Notes: generated by a model not told the origin, from the sequence alone. DNA of 8,780 nt from an uncultured Litorilinea sp. (GCA_937922105.1 CAKZVN010000076.1:1-8780); one strand, 5' to 3'; positions 1 to 6,369 are shown, counted from the stretch's first letter. Made by a program: numbers and translations.

Positions 1-361
1 TGTTCACATAGTAGAGTACCAGTTGATGCGCGGCGTGACGGATGCGGCGGATGGGCGCGCTCAACCAGCGCGGATAGCGCTCGTCGCCCATAAGCGACAG
101 GGAGACCCAAATCTCCTCGGCGCTCTGGCGGCTCTGGTGCAAGTCGTAATAGAAATCGCCGCTCAGATGACCGCGACGCGTTGCCGTTTCGTCGTAGCCC
201 GGCAGCCGGTCGAAGTCCAGCCCCTTTTCCTGTGCGGCAAGCCGCCGCGCCTGGATGCGGGCGCGTATGCGCGCCATGACCTCGTTCACATCCACGTCCG
301 GTTGGCGGATGTCAATCACGGCGGCGACTTCATCGGGGCGGCTTGGTTGCGGATCGCTCAT
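1..361 (-). CDS. N-terminal fragment of a glycan-cluster protein, possibly a methyltransferase or glycosyltransferase (runs off left edge)
   Basis: This frame is open from an ATG at 361 to the window edge, giving the first 120 residues of a longer protein. An AGGA ribosome binding site (370-373) lies 8 nt before the ATG, and the gene starts 55 nt after the glycosyltransferase stop, so it is probably the third gene of the same operon. Residues 16-40 (from VIDIRQPDVDVNEVM, followed by Arg-rich helix) resemble the short leader I associate with methyltransferases and glycosyltransferases of bacterial surface-polysaccharide clusters. Residues 75-120 form an amphipathic helical stretch ending in LVLYYVN, similar in style to the C-terminal extension of the neighbouring glycosyltransferase. 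No catalytic domain lies inside the window, so the enzyme class cannot be decided. I am sure it is a gene and unsure what it does. Confidence 0.72.
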   Translation of the reverse strand, partial: MSDPQPSRPDEVAAVIDIRQPDVDVNEVMARIRARIQARRLAAQEKGLDFDRLPGYDETATRRGHLSGDFYYDLHQSRQSAEEIWVSLSLMGDERYPRWLSAPIRRIRHAAHQLVLYYVN

Positions 362-416
362 GAGCTATATCCTGATGGTGGGCAAGGTTCGGCATGGGCA
401 GCCCTGCACGACCGTC

Positions 417-1997
417 CTAGTGCGCAGCGGGGTCGGGCGTACGGGAATGCGGCTGCGGCTGGTCGTGCCGGTGGAGCGCGCGGCGCACTGCCTCTGCCAA
501 CACAATATCGTCGCCTGCCAGGAGAGTACGCACGGCTTCGGCTTGGCGCGCCTGGCGAGCGTGCAAGGTGCTGTGGCGCTGTGCCGTCCGGCGCAGACGC
601 TCGGTCTCCAGTTGCTGGGTTTGAGCCAATGCCGCGGTCATTTGGTGCAATAACGCCAACGCCTGCAAGATGGTGGCGTTCAGTTGCGATTGCTGGTGCA
701 AGACCGGGCGCACATACCAGCGCGTCGCCACCGAAAGCCACAAGGAGCGCAGCCGCGCCACCAACCCGCCGATCAGCGGGAGGTTGGAGCGGAATTCATG
801 TTCGCGTAAAGTCTGGTCCGCGGCGATGCGCGCCAGCAAGGCACGGATATGATGCGTGGCGTCGGTAGTGACCCAGAGGGGGTTGCGCTCGATCTCCCAA
901 CCGGGAACCAACGGCGCGGGGGGCGTCGCGCTCACCTCGGCCTCCGGCTCCAGGGCAAGGCTTTCCTCGACCAGCGCCATGACCCGCTCTTGCGCCTGGC
1001 TACGCAGCGACTCCAGCGCATCGGCTAGGCGGCGCAGATCACCTTCCGACCATGCCGCGCCGAGATTCGTGGCGGTCCGTCGCGCCGCGGCGATCTCGGG
1101 CAAGTAGGCCAAGTTCAGCCAATAGGCCCGCGCACGCGCGGCGGCGTCTTCCAACCATCGAGTGGCGGTAATGGCTTCGCGTTCGGCGAGCACCAGCGCA
1201 GTCAAGTCCGGCATCTCCCAATGGCGCAGGACAAAGCGCAGCCGGTTGCGATGGAAGGAGAGTACGCGGCGATAGCTTTGCGGGGCTAGCGAGGTCGTCT
1301 CGTAATGCTCGACCACTGCCTGCGGTTGATAAACCACGCGAAAGCCGCTGCGCCGCGCCCGATAGCAGTAGTCAATCTCTTCGTAAAAGGCCGGGAAGAA
1401 GAGGTCGTCCAACCCACCCAGGGCGTCGAGCACCCGGCGGTGAATGGCGAAGGCTGCGCCGGTCACATAGTCGGCATCGGTTAGGGTATCGTATTGACCG
1501 CTGTCTTCCTCGTCTTGCCCGATGTGATAGCTGAACGCGTCGGGCCGGCGCACCCAACCGCCCGCATGTTGCAGCGTGCGGCTCCGGGGATAGTAGAGCT
1601 TGCAGCCGACAATGCCGACCTCTGCGTGCCCGGCAAAGGTCGCGGCAATGGCTTGGAGCCAGCCGGGCTGTACCACTGTATCTTGGTTGAGCAGGATGAC
1701 GATGTCGGCGTCGGTTTCTGCCAAGCCTACGTTGATGCCGCCGGCAAAGCCGAAGTTGTAGCCGGTCTGGATCAGGCGAATGCGCGGCAGATAGCGCCGT
1801 GCGATCTCCACCGAGCGGTCCGTCGAGTCGTTGTCCACCACCAAGACGCGCAAGGGGGCATAGTCCTGGGCCAACACCGACTGGAGACATGCGTCCAGAT
1901 AGTCGGCGCCGTTCCAGACCAGCACAATCACCGCAATCGAGGGAGAATGCGCCGGACCGGATGATGGAGATGGCCCGCGAGTCGCGTCATGATCCAT
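417..1997 (-). CDS. GT2 family glycosyltransferase, rhamnosyltransferase-like, with long helical C-terminal extension
   Basis: This 526-residue protein should transfer a sugar from a nucleotide-sugar donor to a growing surface glycan at the cytoplasmic face of the membrane. Residues 20-260 form a GT-A fold of family 2. They show the IAVIVLVWNG opening strand (21-30), VVDNDSTD (53-60), NFGFAGGINVG (81-91), the metal-binding NQDT (104-107), and FYEEIDYCYRARRSGFR (204-220) followed by VVEHYE (228-233). This set is typical of WbbL-like rhamnosyltransferases, but the donor cannot be read from sequence. Residues 260-526 are mostly helical and charged, with a Trp-rich amphipathic stretch (about 403-452) and a Gln/Arg-rich coiled-coil-like tail. 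That makes the protein much longer than a minimal GT2 enzyme of about 300 residues. I chose the ATG at 1997, 20 nt after the upstream epimerase stop. An in-frame TTG at 2057 would overlap that gene. No clear Shine-Dalgarno precedes the ATG, so translation may be coupled. Confidence 0.9.
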   Translation of the reverse strand: MDHDATRGPSPSSGPAHSPSIAVIVLVWNGADYLDACLQSVLAQDYAPLRVLVVDNDSTDRSVEIARRYLPRIRLIQTGYNFGFAGGINVGLAETDADIVILLNQDTVVQPGWLQAIAATFAGHAEVGIVGCKLYYPRSRTLQHAGGWVRRPDAFSYHIGQDEEDSGQYDTLTDADYVTGAAFAIHRRVLDALGGLDDLFFPAFYEEIDYCYRARRSGFRVVYQPQAVVEHYETTSLAPQSYRRVLSFHRNRLRFVLRHWEMPDLTALVLAEREAITATRWLEDAAARARAYWLNLAYLPEIAAARRTATNLGAAWSEGDLRRLADALESLRSQAQERVMALVEESLALEPEAEVSATPPAPLVPGWEIERNPLWVTTDATHHIRALLARIAADQTLREHEFRSNLPLIGGLVARLRSLWLSVATRWYVRPVLHQQSQLNATILQALALLHQMTAALAQTQQLETERLRRTAQRHSTLHARQARQAEAVRTLLAGDDIVLAEAVRRALHRHDQPQPHSRTPDPAAH

Positions 1998-2017
1998 AAG
2001 CAAAGTGGCGCCGGGCG

Positions 2018-3049
2018 CTAAAGATGGGCAAAGAGCGACTGGTTGCCGTTGATCCAATCAAAGAGTTTGGTGATTCCCGCGCGCACAGGGGTGCGCGGGC
2101 GCCAGCCCAGTTCGGCAGCAGCCTTGCGAATATCGCTGACGTAGACGCGCTGGTCGCCGGGCCGCCAGTCGGCATACGCCACCGGGATCGGGCGCCCCAT
2201 GAGTTCTTCCAGCAACGGCCCGAACTCCGCCCAAATGCTCAGGGTATTCTCCGGGCCCCCGCCTATGTTGTAGACCTCGCCCGCGACCTGGTCAATGTGC
2301 GCCACCGCCGCGTCGTAGGCGTCTAGCAAGTCGTCCACAAAGAGGATGTCGCGCACTTGCTTGCCGTCGCCGAAGATGGTGATGGGACGGCGCTTGAGCG
2401 CGGCGATGATAAACCACGCCACCCAGCCCTGGTCCTCGATGCCGAACTGGCGATAGCCGTAGATGCACGATTGGCGCATAACCACCGTGCGCAGTCCGTA
2501 GATACGCGCATAGTCGCGCGTATATTGGTCGCCCGCACCTTTGGAGCAGCCGTAGGGCGAATGGAAATCCAGCGCCTTGCTCTCCGGGATACCCAGGGGC
2601 AGGTCGGCGTAAGCATAGCAGGTGGGGCGCGCCTCGATGCGCACCTCCTCCATACCGCCGTAGACCTTGTTGGTGCTGGCAAAGATAAAAATCGGGTTGT
2701 CCCCATGTAGGCGCGCAGCTTCCAGCGCGTTAAACGTACCCAGCGCGTTGTCCTCGAAATCCTGGCGCGGGTTGCGCACGGAAGTCGTCACGGCGACTTG
2801 GCCCGCCAGATGGTAGATGCGCTGTGCGCCCTCCGCGGCCCCAGCCAGCGCCGCAAAGTCCGTCAAGTCCGCGCGCACCAGCCGGAAACTCTCCGCGCCG
2901 TAGGTGGCGCGCAACCACTCGATATTGGCATGGCAGCCCGAGCGCGAGAGATTGTCGAAGATGGTGAGGTCGTGTCCCTCGCTCAGCAGCCGGGCGGCTA
3001 AGTTGGAGCCGATAAAGCCCGCGCCCCCGGTAACGAGAACCTTTGCCAT
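2018..3049 (-). CDS. NAD-dependent epimerase/dehydratase, CDP-paratose 2-epimerase-like
   Basis: This 343-residue extended SDR enzyme likely inverts a stereocentre in a nucleotide sugar using bound NAD. It has the Rossmann GGAGFIG (8-14), acidic FDNLSR after beta-2 (31-36), STNKVYG (125-131), the catalytic Y166 and K170 in SPYGCSKGAGDQY, QSCIYGYRQFG (193-203) with EDQGWVAWF (205-213), and the substrate-domain FGDGKQVRDILFVDD (226-240). The NKVYG, QSCIYG and EDQGWVAWF combination is the signature I associate with CDP-paratose 2-epimerases, which make CDP-tyvelose. The true substrate may differ, because no CDP-glucose pathway genes are present here. The start at 3049 places the Rossmann motif at residue 8 and has an AAAGG ribosome binding site about 5 nt upstream; an in-frame GTG at 3268 would add 73 unrelated residues. 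It is first in a minus-strand operon with the glycosyltransferase. Confidence 0.9.
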   Translation of the reverse strand: MAKVLVTGGAGFIGSNLAARLLSEGHDLTIFDNLSRSGCHANIEWLRATYGAESFRLVRADLTDFAALAGAAEGAQRIYHLAGQVAVTTSVRNPRQDFEDNALGTFNALEAARLHGDNPIFIFASTNKVYGGMEEVRIEARPTCYAYADLPLGIPESKALDFHSPYGCSKGAGDQYTRDYARIYGLRTVVMRQSCIYGYRQFGIEDQGWVAWFIIAALKRRPITIFGDGKQVRDILFVDDLLDAYDAAVAHIDQVAGEVYNIGGGPENTLSIWAEFGPLLEELMGRPIPVAYADWRPGDQRVYVSDIRKAAAELGWRPRTPVRAGITKLFDWINGNQSLFAHL

Positions 3050-3061
3050 GATGCCTTTCCC

Positions 3062-3078
3062 TCTACCCCGCGGGTAGA
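3062..3078 (-). promoter_or_regulatory. Perfect inverted repeat just upstream of the epimerase ribosome binding site
   Basis: TCTACCC (3062-3068) and GGGTAGA (3072-3078) are perfect complements around a 3-nt CGC centre. In the minus-strand transcript this would be a 7-bp hairpin ending a few bases before the GGAAAGG ribosome binding site. It could be an operator or an RNA structure affecting translation or stability. No T-run follows, so it is not an intrinsic terminator. Confidence 0.4.
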
Positions 3079-3099
3079 CTGCGCTGTAGAACCGGTCGC

Positions 3100-3127
3100 C
3101 GTGGCGCGCCGAGACACTGTCGCCACG
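3100..3127 (-). repeat. Inverted repeat in the epimerase mRNA leader
   Basis: CGTGGCG (3100-3106) and CGCCACG (3121-3127) are exact reverse complements separated by 14 nt. It lies within the predicted leader, upstream of the 3062-3078 hairpin. In DNA this rich in GC, a 7-bp pair may occur by chance, so its role is uncertain. Confidence 0.3.
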
Positions 3128-3217
3128 CACCAGGGTCTGTTGTACAATCGGGCACGTCTCGCCATCACCCTTCGCGGCGCGCAGGGTCTCGACTGCCGGC
3201 GTCGCGCCCATCGGCAA

Positions 3218-3247
3218 AGTATACCTGACGATTCCAAAGTGTCGCAA
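3218..3247 (-). promoter_or_regulatory. Sigma70-type promoter for the epimerase/glycosyltransferase operon
   Basis: On the minus strand, TTGCGA (3247-3242) and TATACT (3223-3218) are separated by 18 nt. The -35 matches 4 of 6 consensus bases and the -10 matches 5 of 6. Transcription would begin near 3211 and give a leader of about 160 nt before the ATG at 3049. The call comes from reading the bases only. Confidence 0.55.
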
Positions 3248-3269
3248 AGAACGGCAGTAGGAGTACACT
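3241..3269 (+). promoter_or_regulatory. Weak candidate promoter for the ROK kinase operon
   Basis: GTCGCA (3241-3246) and TACACT (3264-3269) are spaced 17 nt apart. The -10 matches 4 of 6 consensus bases but the -35 only 3 of 6. Its -35 overlaps the -35 of the stronger minus-strand promoter. Transcription would start near 3276, giving a leader of about 77 nt. Confidence 0.28.
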
Positions 3270-3352
3270 ATACGATAGATGGAACCGGATGCCGGTGAGA
3301 CGGACGTGGAACGCGCTGGCGCTCAGCCACGCGCGGCAAGGAGAGCGCGACC

Positions 3353-4324
3353 ATGACCACACAAGAGGCGACAGGGGAATTTGCCGTGGGCGTAGATGTA
3401 GGCGCCACCAAGATCGCGGCTGCCCTGGTGAGTAATACGGGCGAAGTCGTGCGCGAGGGACGCGCAGCCACCGATGCAACGGACGGCCCGGACGCAGTAG
3501 TGGCGCGCATTGCCCAGGTGGCAGGGGACCTGCTGGAAAACGCGCCCGGCCCGGTGCGCGGGGTGGGTATCGGCACACCCGGCTATGTGGACTGCCCCGC
3601 GGGCGTCGTGCGCAACGCGGTCAATCTGGGGTGGGTCGAAGTGCCGGTGGCGCGGCAAGTTGCCGAGTGGATCGCCGCGCACCACGCCGTGCAGTTGCCG
3701 GTCTACATCGAAAACGATGCCAACGTCCAGGCGTTGGGCGAGTATGTCTTTGGCGTGGCGCGGGGCATTGACACCTTCGCGCATGTCGCGGTCGGCTCCG
3801 GGCTGGGCAGCGGGCTGCTGGTCAACGGTCGTGTGGTGGCGGGCGCAAGCTATACCGCGGCCGAGTTGGGCCATCTGGTCCTGGACCCGGCGGGGCGTCC
3901 CTGCGCCTGCGGCTTGCGCGGCTGCGTGGAGACGGTGGTCTCCGGTCCCGGTCTGGTACGCAGCGTCCACGCGTCAACCGGCCCGGATGCGCCGGCTTGG
4001 GCACGCGATCCGGAGTTGCGCGCCGAAACGATCGTCGCCCAGGCGCGCGCAGGCGACCCCACGGCAGTCGCCGCGCTGGAGTTGGCTGCGAGCTGGCTGG
4101 GCATGACCTTTGCCGTCCTCGTGGCGGTGGTCAACCCGGCGCTTATCGTGGTAGGCGGCGGGTTAGGCCATTCCGCCTTCGACCTGCTCGTGCCCGCCGC
4201 GCAGCGCGAATTGGCGCGCCGCGTTCCCGCGCAAAGCCTCGACCCGCTGCGCATTGTGCCCTCCGCGGTCCATTCCAGCGCGGTCGGCGCGTCGGCCCTG
4301 GTCTGGCATGGCGTGAACAGCTAG
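3353..4324 (+). CDS. ROK family sugar kinase (glucokinase-like)
   Basis: This 323-residue cytoplasmic protein should phosphorylate a hexose or amino sugar with ATP. It has the phosphate-1 motif VDVGATK (14-20), GVGIGTPGYVD (70-80), the IENDAN motif with predicted catalytic base D122, a second phosphate loop VGSGLGSGLL (147-156), ELGH (171-174), and the ROK zinc site CACGLRGCVE (184-193, with C184, C186, C191 and H174). Length and order match the family. The second phosphate loop differs from the usual GTGIGGG form, with Ser in place of Thr and of one Gly. The sugar is not decided: many ROK kinases act on glucose, others on N-acetylmannosamine, N-acetylglucosamine or allose. The ATG at 3353 has an AAGGAG ribosome binding site 9 nt upstream. 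It is the first gene of a three-gene operon. There is no N-terminal helix-turn-helix, so it is a kinase rather than a ROK repressor. Confidence 0.92.
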   Translation: MTTQEATGEFAVGVDVGATKIAAALVSNTGEVVREGRAATDATDGPDAVVARIAQVAGDLLENAPGPVRGVGIGTPGYVDCPAGVVRNAVNLGWVEVPVARQVAEWIAAHHAVQLPVYIENDANVQALGEYVFGVARGIDTFAHVAVGSGLGSGLLVNGRVVAGASYTAAELGHLVLDPAGRPCACGLRGCVETVVSGPGLVRSVHASTGPDAPAWARDPELRAETIVAQARAGDPTAVAALELAASWLGMTFAVLVAVVNPALIVVGGGLGHSAFDLLVPAAQRELARRVPAQSLDPLRIVPSAVHSSAVGASALVWHGVNS

Positions 4325-4327
4325 CTT

Positions 4328-4993
4328 ATGCTCGCGCCCTTGACCACGGACACATTGACTGTGGGTGTCGCCGAGTTGGTTGCCCGCGACCCCGACCTGG
4401 CTGCGCTGCGCGCCCGCGTGGGAACCCCGCCGCTGTGGGCGCGCCCCCACGGCTTCGGCACGCTGGTGCATATCATCCTGGAGCAACAGGTGTCGCTGGC
4501 TTCGGCGCGCGCCGCCTACGACCGTCTGCGTGCTGCGGTGGACCCGCTGTCGCCGGACAGATTTCTGGCTCTGGACGATGCGCTGCTCAAAGCCATCGGC
4601 TTCAGCCGCCAGAAGATCGGCTACGCCCGCGCCCTCGCCCAAGCGATCCTGTGCGGCGAACTGGACTTGGACGCGCTGCCCTATCTCGCCGACGACACGG
4701 TGCGCGAACAGCTCTTGGCGCGCAAGGGCATCGGCCCGTGGAGCGCGGAGATTTATCTGCTCATGGCACTGGGCCGCGCCGACGCTTGGCCCGCAGGCGA
4801 CTTGGCCCTGGCAATCGCCGCGCAGGAGGTCAAAGGACTGGCAACGCGACCGGACCCGGCGACGCTCACCGCAGTGGCGGAGCCGTGGCGACCGTGGCGC
4901 GCCGTGGCAGCGCGGCTGCTCTGGCAACACTATCTCACCACCCCGCGGCGCGGGCGTCACAGCGCGCCGCCCCAGGAGGACACTCTCGCATGA
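4328..4993 (+). CDS. DNA-3-methyladenine glycosylase II (AlkA-type HhH-GPD superfamily)
   Basis: This 221-residue enzyme should remove alkylated bases from DNA by cutting the N-glycosidic bond, the first step of base-excision repair. Visible motifs are ILEQQVSLASA (50-60), a family hallmark, the GFSRQKIGYARALA helix (91-104), the helix-hairpin-helix KGIGPWSAEIY (133-143), and WPAGDLAL (154-161), whose D158 corresponds to the catalytic Asp of AlkA. It is shorter than E. coli AlkA (about 280 residues) and lacks that enzyme's N-terminal alpha/beta domain, like the compact AlkA2 proteins known from Deinococcus. The ATG lies 3 nt after the kinase stop without a clear ribosome binding site, which suggests translational coupling. 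Its stop overlaps the next start in an ATGA arrangement. The last 15 or so residues are polar and probably disordered. Confidence 0.9.
   Translation: MLAPLTTDTLTVGVAELVARDPDLAALRARVGTPPLWARPHGFGTLVHIILEQQVSLASARAAYDRLRAAVDPLSPDRFLALDDALLKAIGFSRQKIGYARALAQAILCGELDLDALPYLADDTVREQLLARKGIGPWSAEIYLLMALGRADAWPAGDLALAIAAQEVKGLATRPDPATLTAVAEPWRPWRAVAARLLWQHYLTTPRRGRHSAPPQEDTLA
4974..4979 (+). promoter_or_regulatory. Strong ribosome binding site fixing the second epimerase start
   Basis: AGGAGG sits inside the end of the glycosylase gene, 10 nt before the ATG at 4990. It identifies that ATG as the real start in a frame that happens to stay open for about 1 kb further upstream. Confidence 0.75.
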
Positions 4994-5934
4994 CCACTGT
5001 CTTGGTCACCGGTGCAGCCGGGTTTGTCGGCTCCAGGCTTGCCACCGCGCTGCTGGACCGCGGGCACCACGTCATCGGTGTAGATGCCTTTGTGCCCTAC
5101 TATCCGCGCCCGCTCAAGGAGCGCAATCTGGTCCCGCTGCGCGCGCGGCCCGGTTTTACCTTCCATGAAGCCGACCTGCGCGAGGCTGCGTTAGCTCCGC
5201 TGCTGGAGGGGGTAGAGGCGGTCTTTCACTTGGCCGCGCAAGCCGGGCTGCTGCGCAGTTGGCGCGAGTTCGACACCTACATGACCTGCAACGTCTTGGC
5301 GACCCAGCGGCTCTTGGACGCGGCAGTCGCCGCGCGGATCGGTCATTTCCTGCAAATCTCCACCTCATCGGTCTACGGGCGCTTCGCCACCGGCGACGAA
5401 AACGCCCCCCTGGCTCCTGTCTCGCCCTACGGTATCACCAAGCTGGCGGCGGAGCATCTCTGCCATGCCTATGCCGCCAACTTCGGCCTGCCGGTCACCA
5501 TCCTGCGCCTTTTCTCGGTCTATGGGCCGGGTCAGCGCCCGGACATGGGCTATCACATCTTCATGCGCGCGCTGCTGGACGACGCGGTCATCACCGTGGA
5601 CGGTGACGGCACCGACAGCCGCAGCAACACCTATGTGGATGACTGCGTCGAGGGGTTGGTGCTGGCTTTTGAGCAGCCCGCGCGCAGCATCGGTGAGACC
5701 TTCAACATCGGCGGCGGCGAGGAAGTCAGCGTCAACCAGGTACTGGCGCTCTTGCAAGAGTTGGCGGGCAAGTCGCCGCGCATCGTCCACGGCCCGCCGC
5801 GGCCCGGCGATCAACGGCGCACCGCCGCCGATATCGGCAAGGCGCAGCGGCTGCTCGGCTACCGACCACGCACCACGTTGGCCCAGGGGTTGGCGGCTCA
5901 GTGGGCCTGGATGCAAACGCTGGGCCGGACATAA
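4990..5934 (+). CDS. NAD-dependent sugar epimerase (extended SDR, UDP-glucuronate/UDP-glucose 4-epimerase-like)
   Basis: This 314-residue protein is an extended SDR enzyme that probably epimerises or dehydrates a nucleotide sugar. It has the Rossmann GAAGFVG (8-14), GVDAFVPYYPRPLKERNL (30-47), HLAAQAG (80-86), STSSVYG (124-130), catalytic Y147 and K151 in SPYGITKLAAEHL, LFSVYGPGQRPDMGYH (174-189), NTYVDD (213-218) and FNIGGG (238-243). The DxxxxYYxxxLKxxxL segment after beta-2 resembles UDP-glucuronate 4-epimerases, and the YGPGQRPDM segment is common to the UDP-glucose 4-epimerase group, so the exact sugar stays open. It overlaps the glycosylase stop by 4 nt (ATGA) and has its own AGGAGG, so it is the last gene of the kinase operon. 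It is only distantly similar to the minus-strand epimerase and is not a recent duplicate: it lacks that enzyme's NKVYG and QSCIYG signatures. Confidence 0.9.
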   Translation: MTTVLVTGAAGFVGSRLATALLDRGHHVIGVDAFVPYYPRPLKERNLVPLRARPGFTFHEADLREAALAPLLEGVEAVFHLAAQAGLLRSWREFDTYMTCNVLATQRLLDAAVAARIGHFLQISTSSVYGRFATGDENAPLAPVSPYGITKLAAEHLCHAYAANFGLPVTILRLFSVYGPGQRPDMGYHIFMRALLDDAVITVDGDGTDSRSNTYVDDCVEGLVLAFEQPARSIGETFNIGGGEEVSVNQVLALLQELAGKSPRIVHGPPRPGDQRRTAADIGKAQRLLGYRPRTTLAQGLAAQWAWMQTLGRT

Positions 5935-5937
5935 AAT

Positions 5938-5980
5938 ACCGGTCGTCCCTTGCGCGCAGCTGCAATCGGGAACGACCGGT
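5938..5980 (-). terminator. Long hairpin between convergent genes, likely terminator of the mycoredoxin gene
   Basis: ACCGGTCGTCCC (5938-5949) pairs with GGGAACGACCGGT (5968-5980) through 12 bp with one bulged A. The loop contains a further TTGC/GCAA pair. Read on the minus strand, the stem is followed by ATTTTAT, a short T-run, which fits intrinsic termination of the mycoredoxin gene. On the plus strand no T-run follows, but the stem begins 4 nt after the epimerase stop and may protect that mRNA's 3' end. Confidence 0.7.
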
Positions 5981-5986
5981 GACGAC

Positions 5987-6008
5987 TTGGGGGAACGCCT
6001 TGGGGGAA
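5987..6008. repeat. Short direct repeat TTGGGGGAA
   Basis: TTGGGGGAA occurs at 5987-5995 and again at 6000-6008, a 13-bp period, between the hairpin and the mycoredoxin stop codon. Purpose unknown. It may be a chance or slippage product. Confidence 0.35.
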
Positions 6009-6019
6009 GGTGCAGCCGC

Positions 6020-6295
6020 TCAGAGCAATTGGGCTTGGCGCAGGCTCTCCAGCTTCTGCATCAAGGTGGCGGTAGGCGGCTCGGTGAGGATGCTGCCGTC
6101 GGGGAAGAGAATGGTGGGCACACTGCGATGCCCGTTGTTCAGGCGAATCACCGTTGCGGCGGCGTCTTCGTCGTGGGTGATGTCAATCTCGGCATAGCGC
6201 ACCTGCATGGACTGCATCACCTGCTTGGCGCGCCAGCAATCGCCACACCACGCAGTGGTATACATCACGATCCGATTGTCCGTCTGCCCTGCCAT
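6020..6295 (-). CDS. Mycoredoxin-like glutaredoxin with CGDC active site
   Basis: This 91-residue thioredoxin-fold protein probably reduces mixed disulfides or other oxidised thiols in the cytoplasm. It opens IVMYTTAWCGDCWRAKQ (9-25), with the redox pair C17 and C20 as CGDC instead of the classical CPYC. It continues to DITHDEDAA (36-44), the cis-proline segment SVPTILFPDGS (56-66) and a terminal helix. The TTxWCGxC opening, the DIxHD segment and the VPTxxFxDGSxLTxP ending resemble actinobacterial mycoredoxins, which work with mycothiol. Whether this organism has mycothiol cannot be seen here. The ATG at 6295 has GGAG 6 nt upstream. An in-frame ATG at 6319 lacks a good ribosome binding site, and the frame also opens at a GTG at 6409. 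The gene stands alone, with a candidate promoter and a terminator-like hairpin. Confidence 0.88.
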   Translation of the reverse strand: MAGQTDNRIVMYTTAWCGDCWRAKQVMQSMQVRYAEIDITHDEDAAATVIRLNNGHRSVPTILFPDGSILTEPPTATLMQKLESLRQAQLL

Positions 6296-6369
6296 GCGAT
6301 TCTCCGTGTCGGTCTCCATGTAGTCGTTGTATCCAGGCCCCGCGCTGCGTGGGGCGATTCCGTGCCTAA

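Larger units (their letters stand above)
3050..3352. other. Divergent intergenic region between polysaccharide operon and kinase operon
   Basis: About 300 bases separate the two start codons and I see no coding frame worth calling. The stretch holds a good minus-strand promoter (3218-3247), a weaker plus-strand promoter whose -35 overlaps it (3241-3269), two inverted repeats in the minus-strand leader (3062-3078 and 3100-3127), and the AAGGAG ribosome binding site of the kinase gene (3338-3343). A weak, imperfect stem (about 3313-3334) precedes that site. Confidence 0.8.

Noticed and set aside
23..868. A 281-residue plus-strand frame at the left end.
   Set aside because: It is antisense to two supported minus-strand genes, begins at TTG and looks like low-complexity shadow translation.
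1998..2057. An upstream TTG start for the glycosyltransferase at 2057.
   Set aside because: It would overlap the epimerase gene by 40 nt and add 20 residues that are not part of the GT2 domain. The ATG at 1997 fits operon spacing.
3050..3268. An upstream GTG start at 3268 for the CDP-paratose 2-epimerase-like gene.
   Set aside because: The 73 extra residues resemble no domain, the predicted promoter lies inside them, and the ATG at 3049 has a good ribosome binding site and puts the Rossmann motif at the N-terminus.
3997..4989. An open frame that runs for about 1 kb in phase with, and upstream of, the second epimerase, suggesting a 645-residue fusion protein.
   Set aside because: It lies out of frame over the well-supported kinase and glycosylase genes, its product is Arg/Pro/Ala-rich without motifs, and AGGAGG marks the true ATG at 4990.
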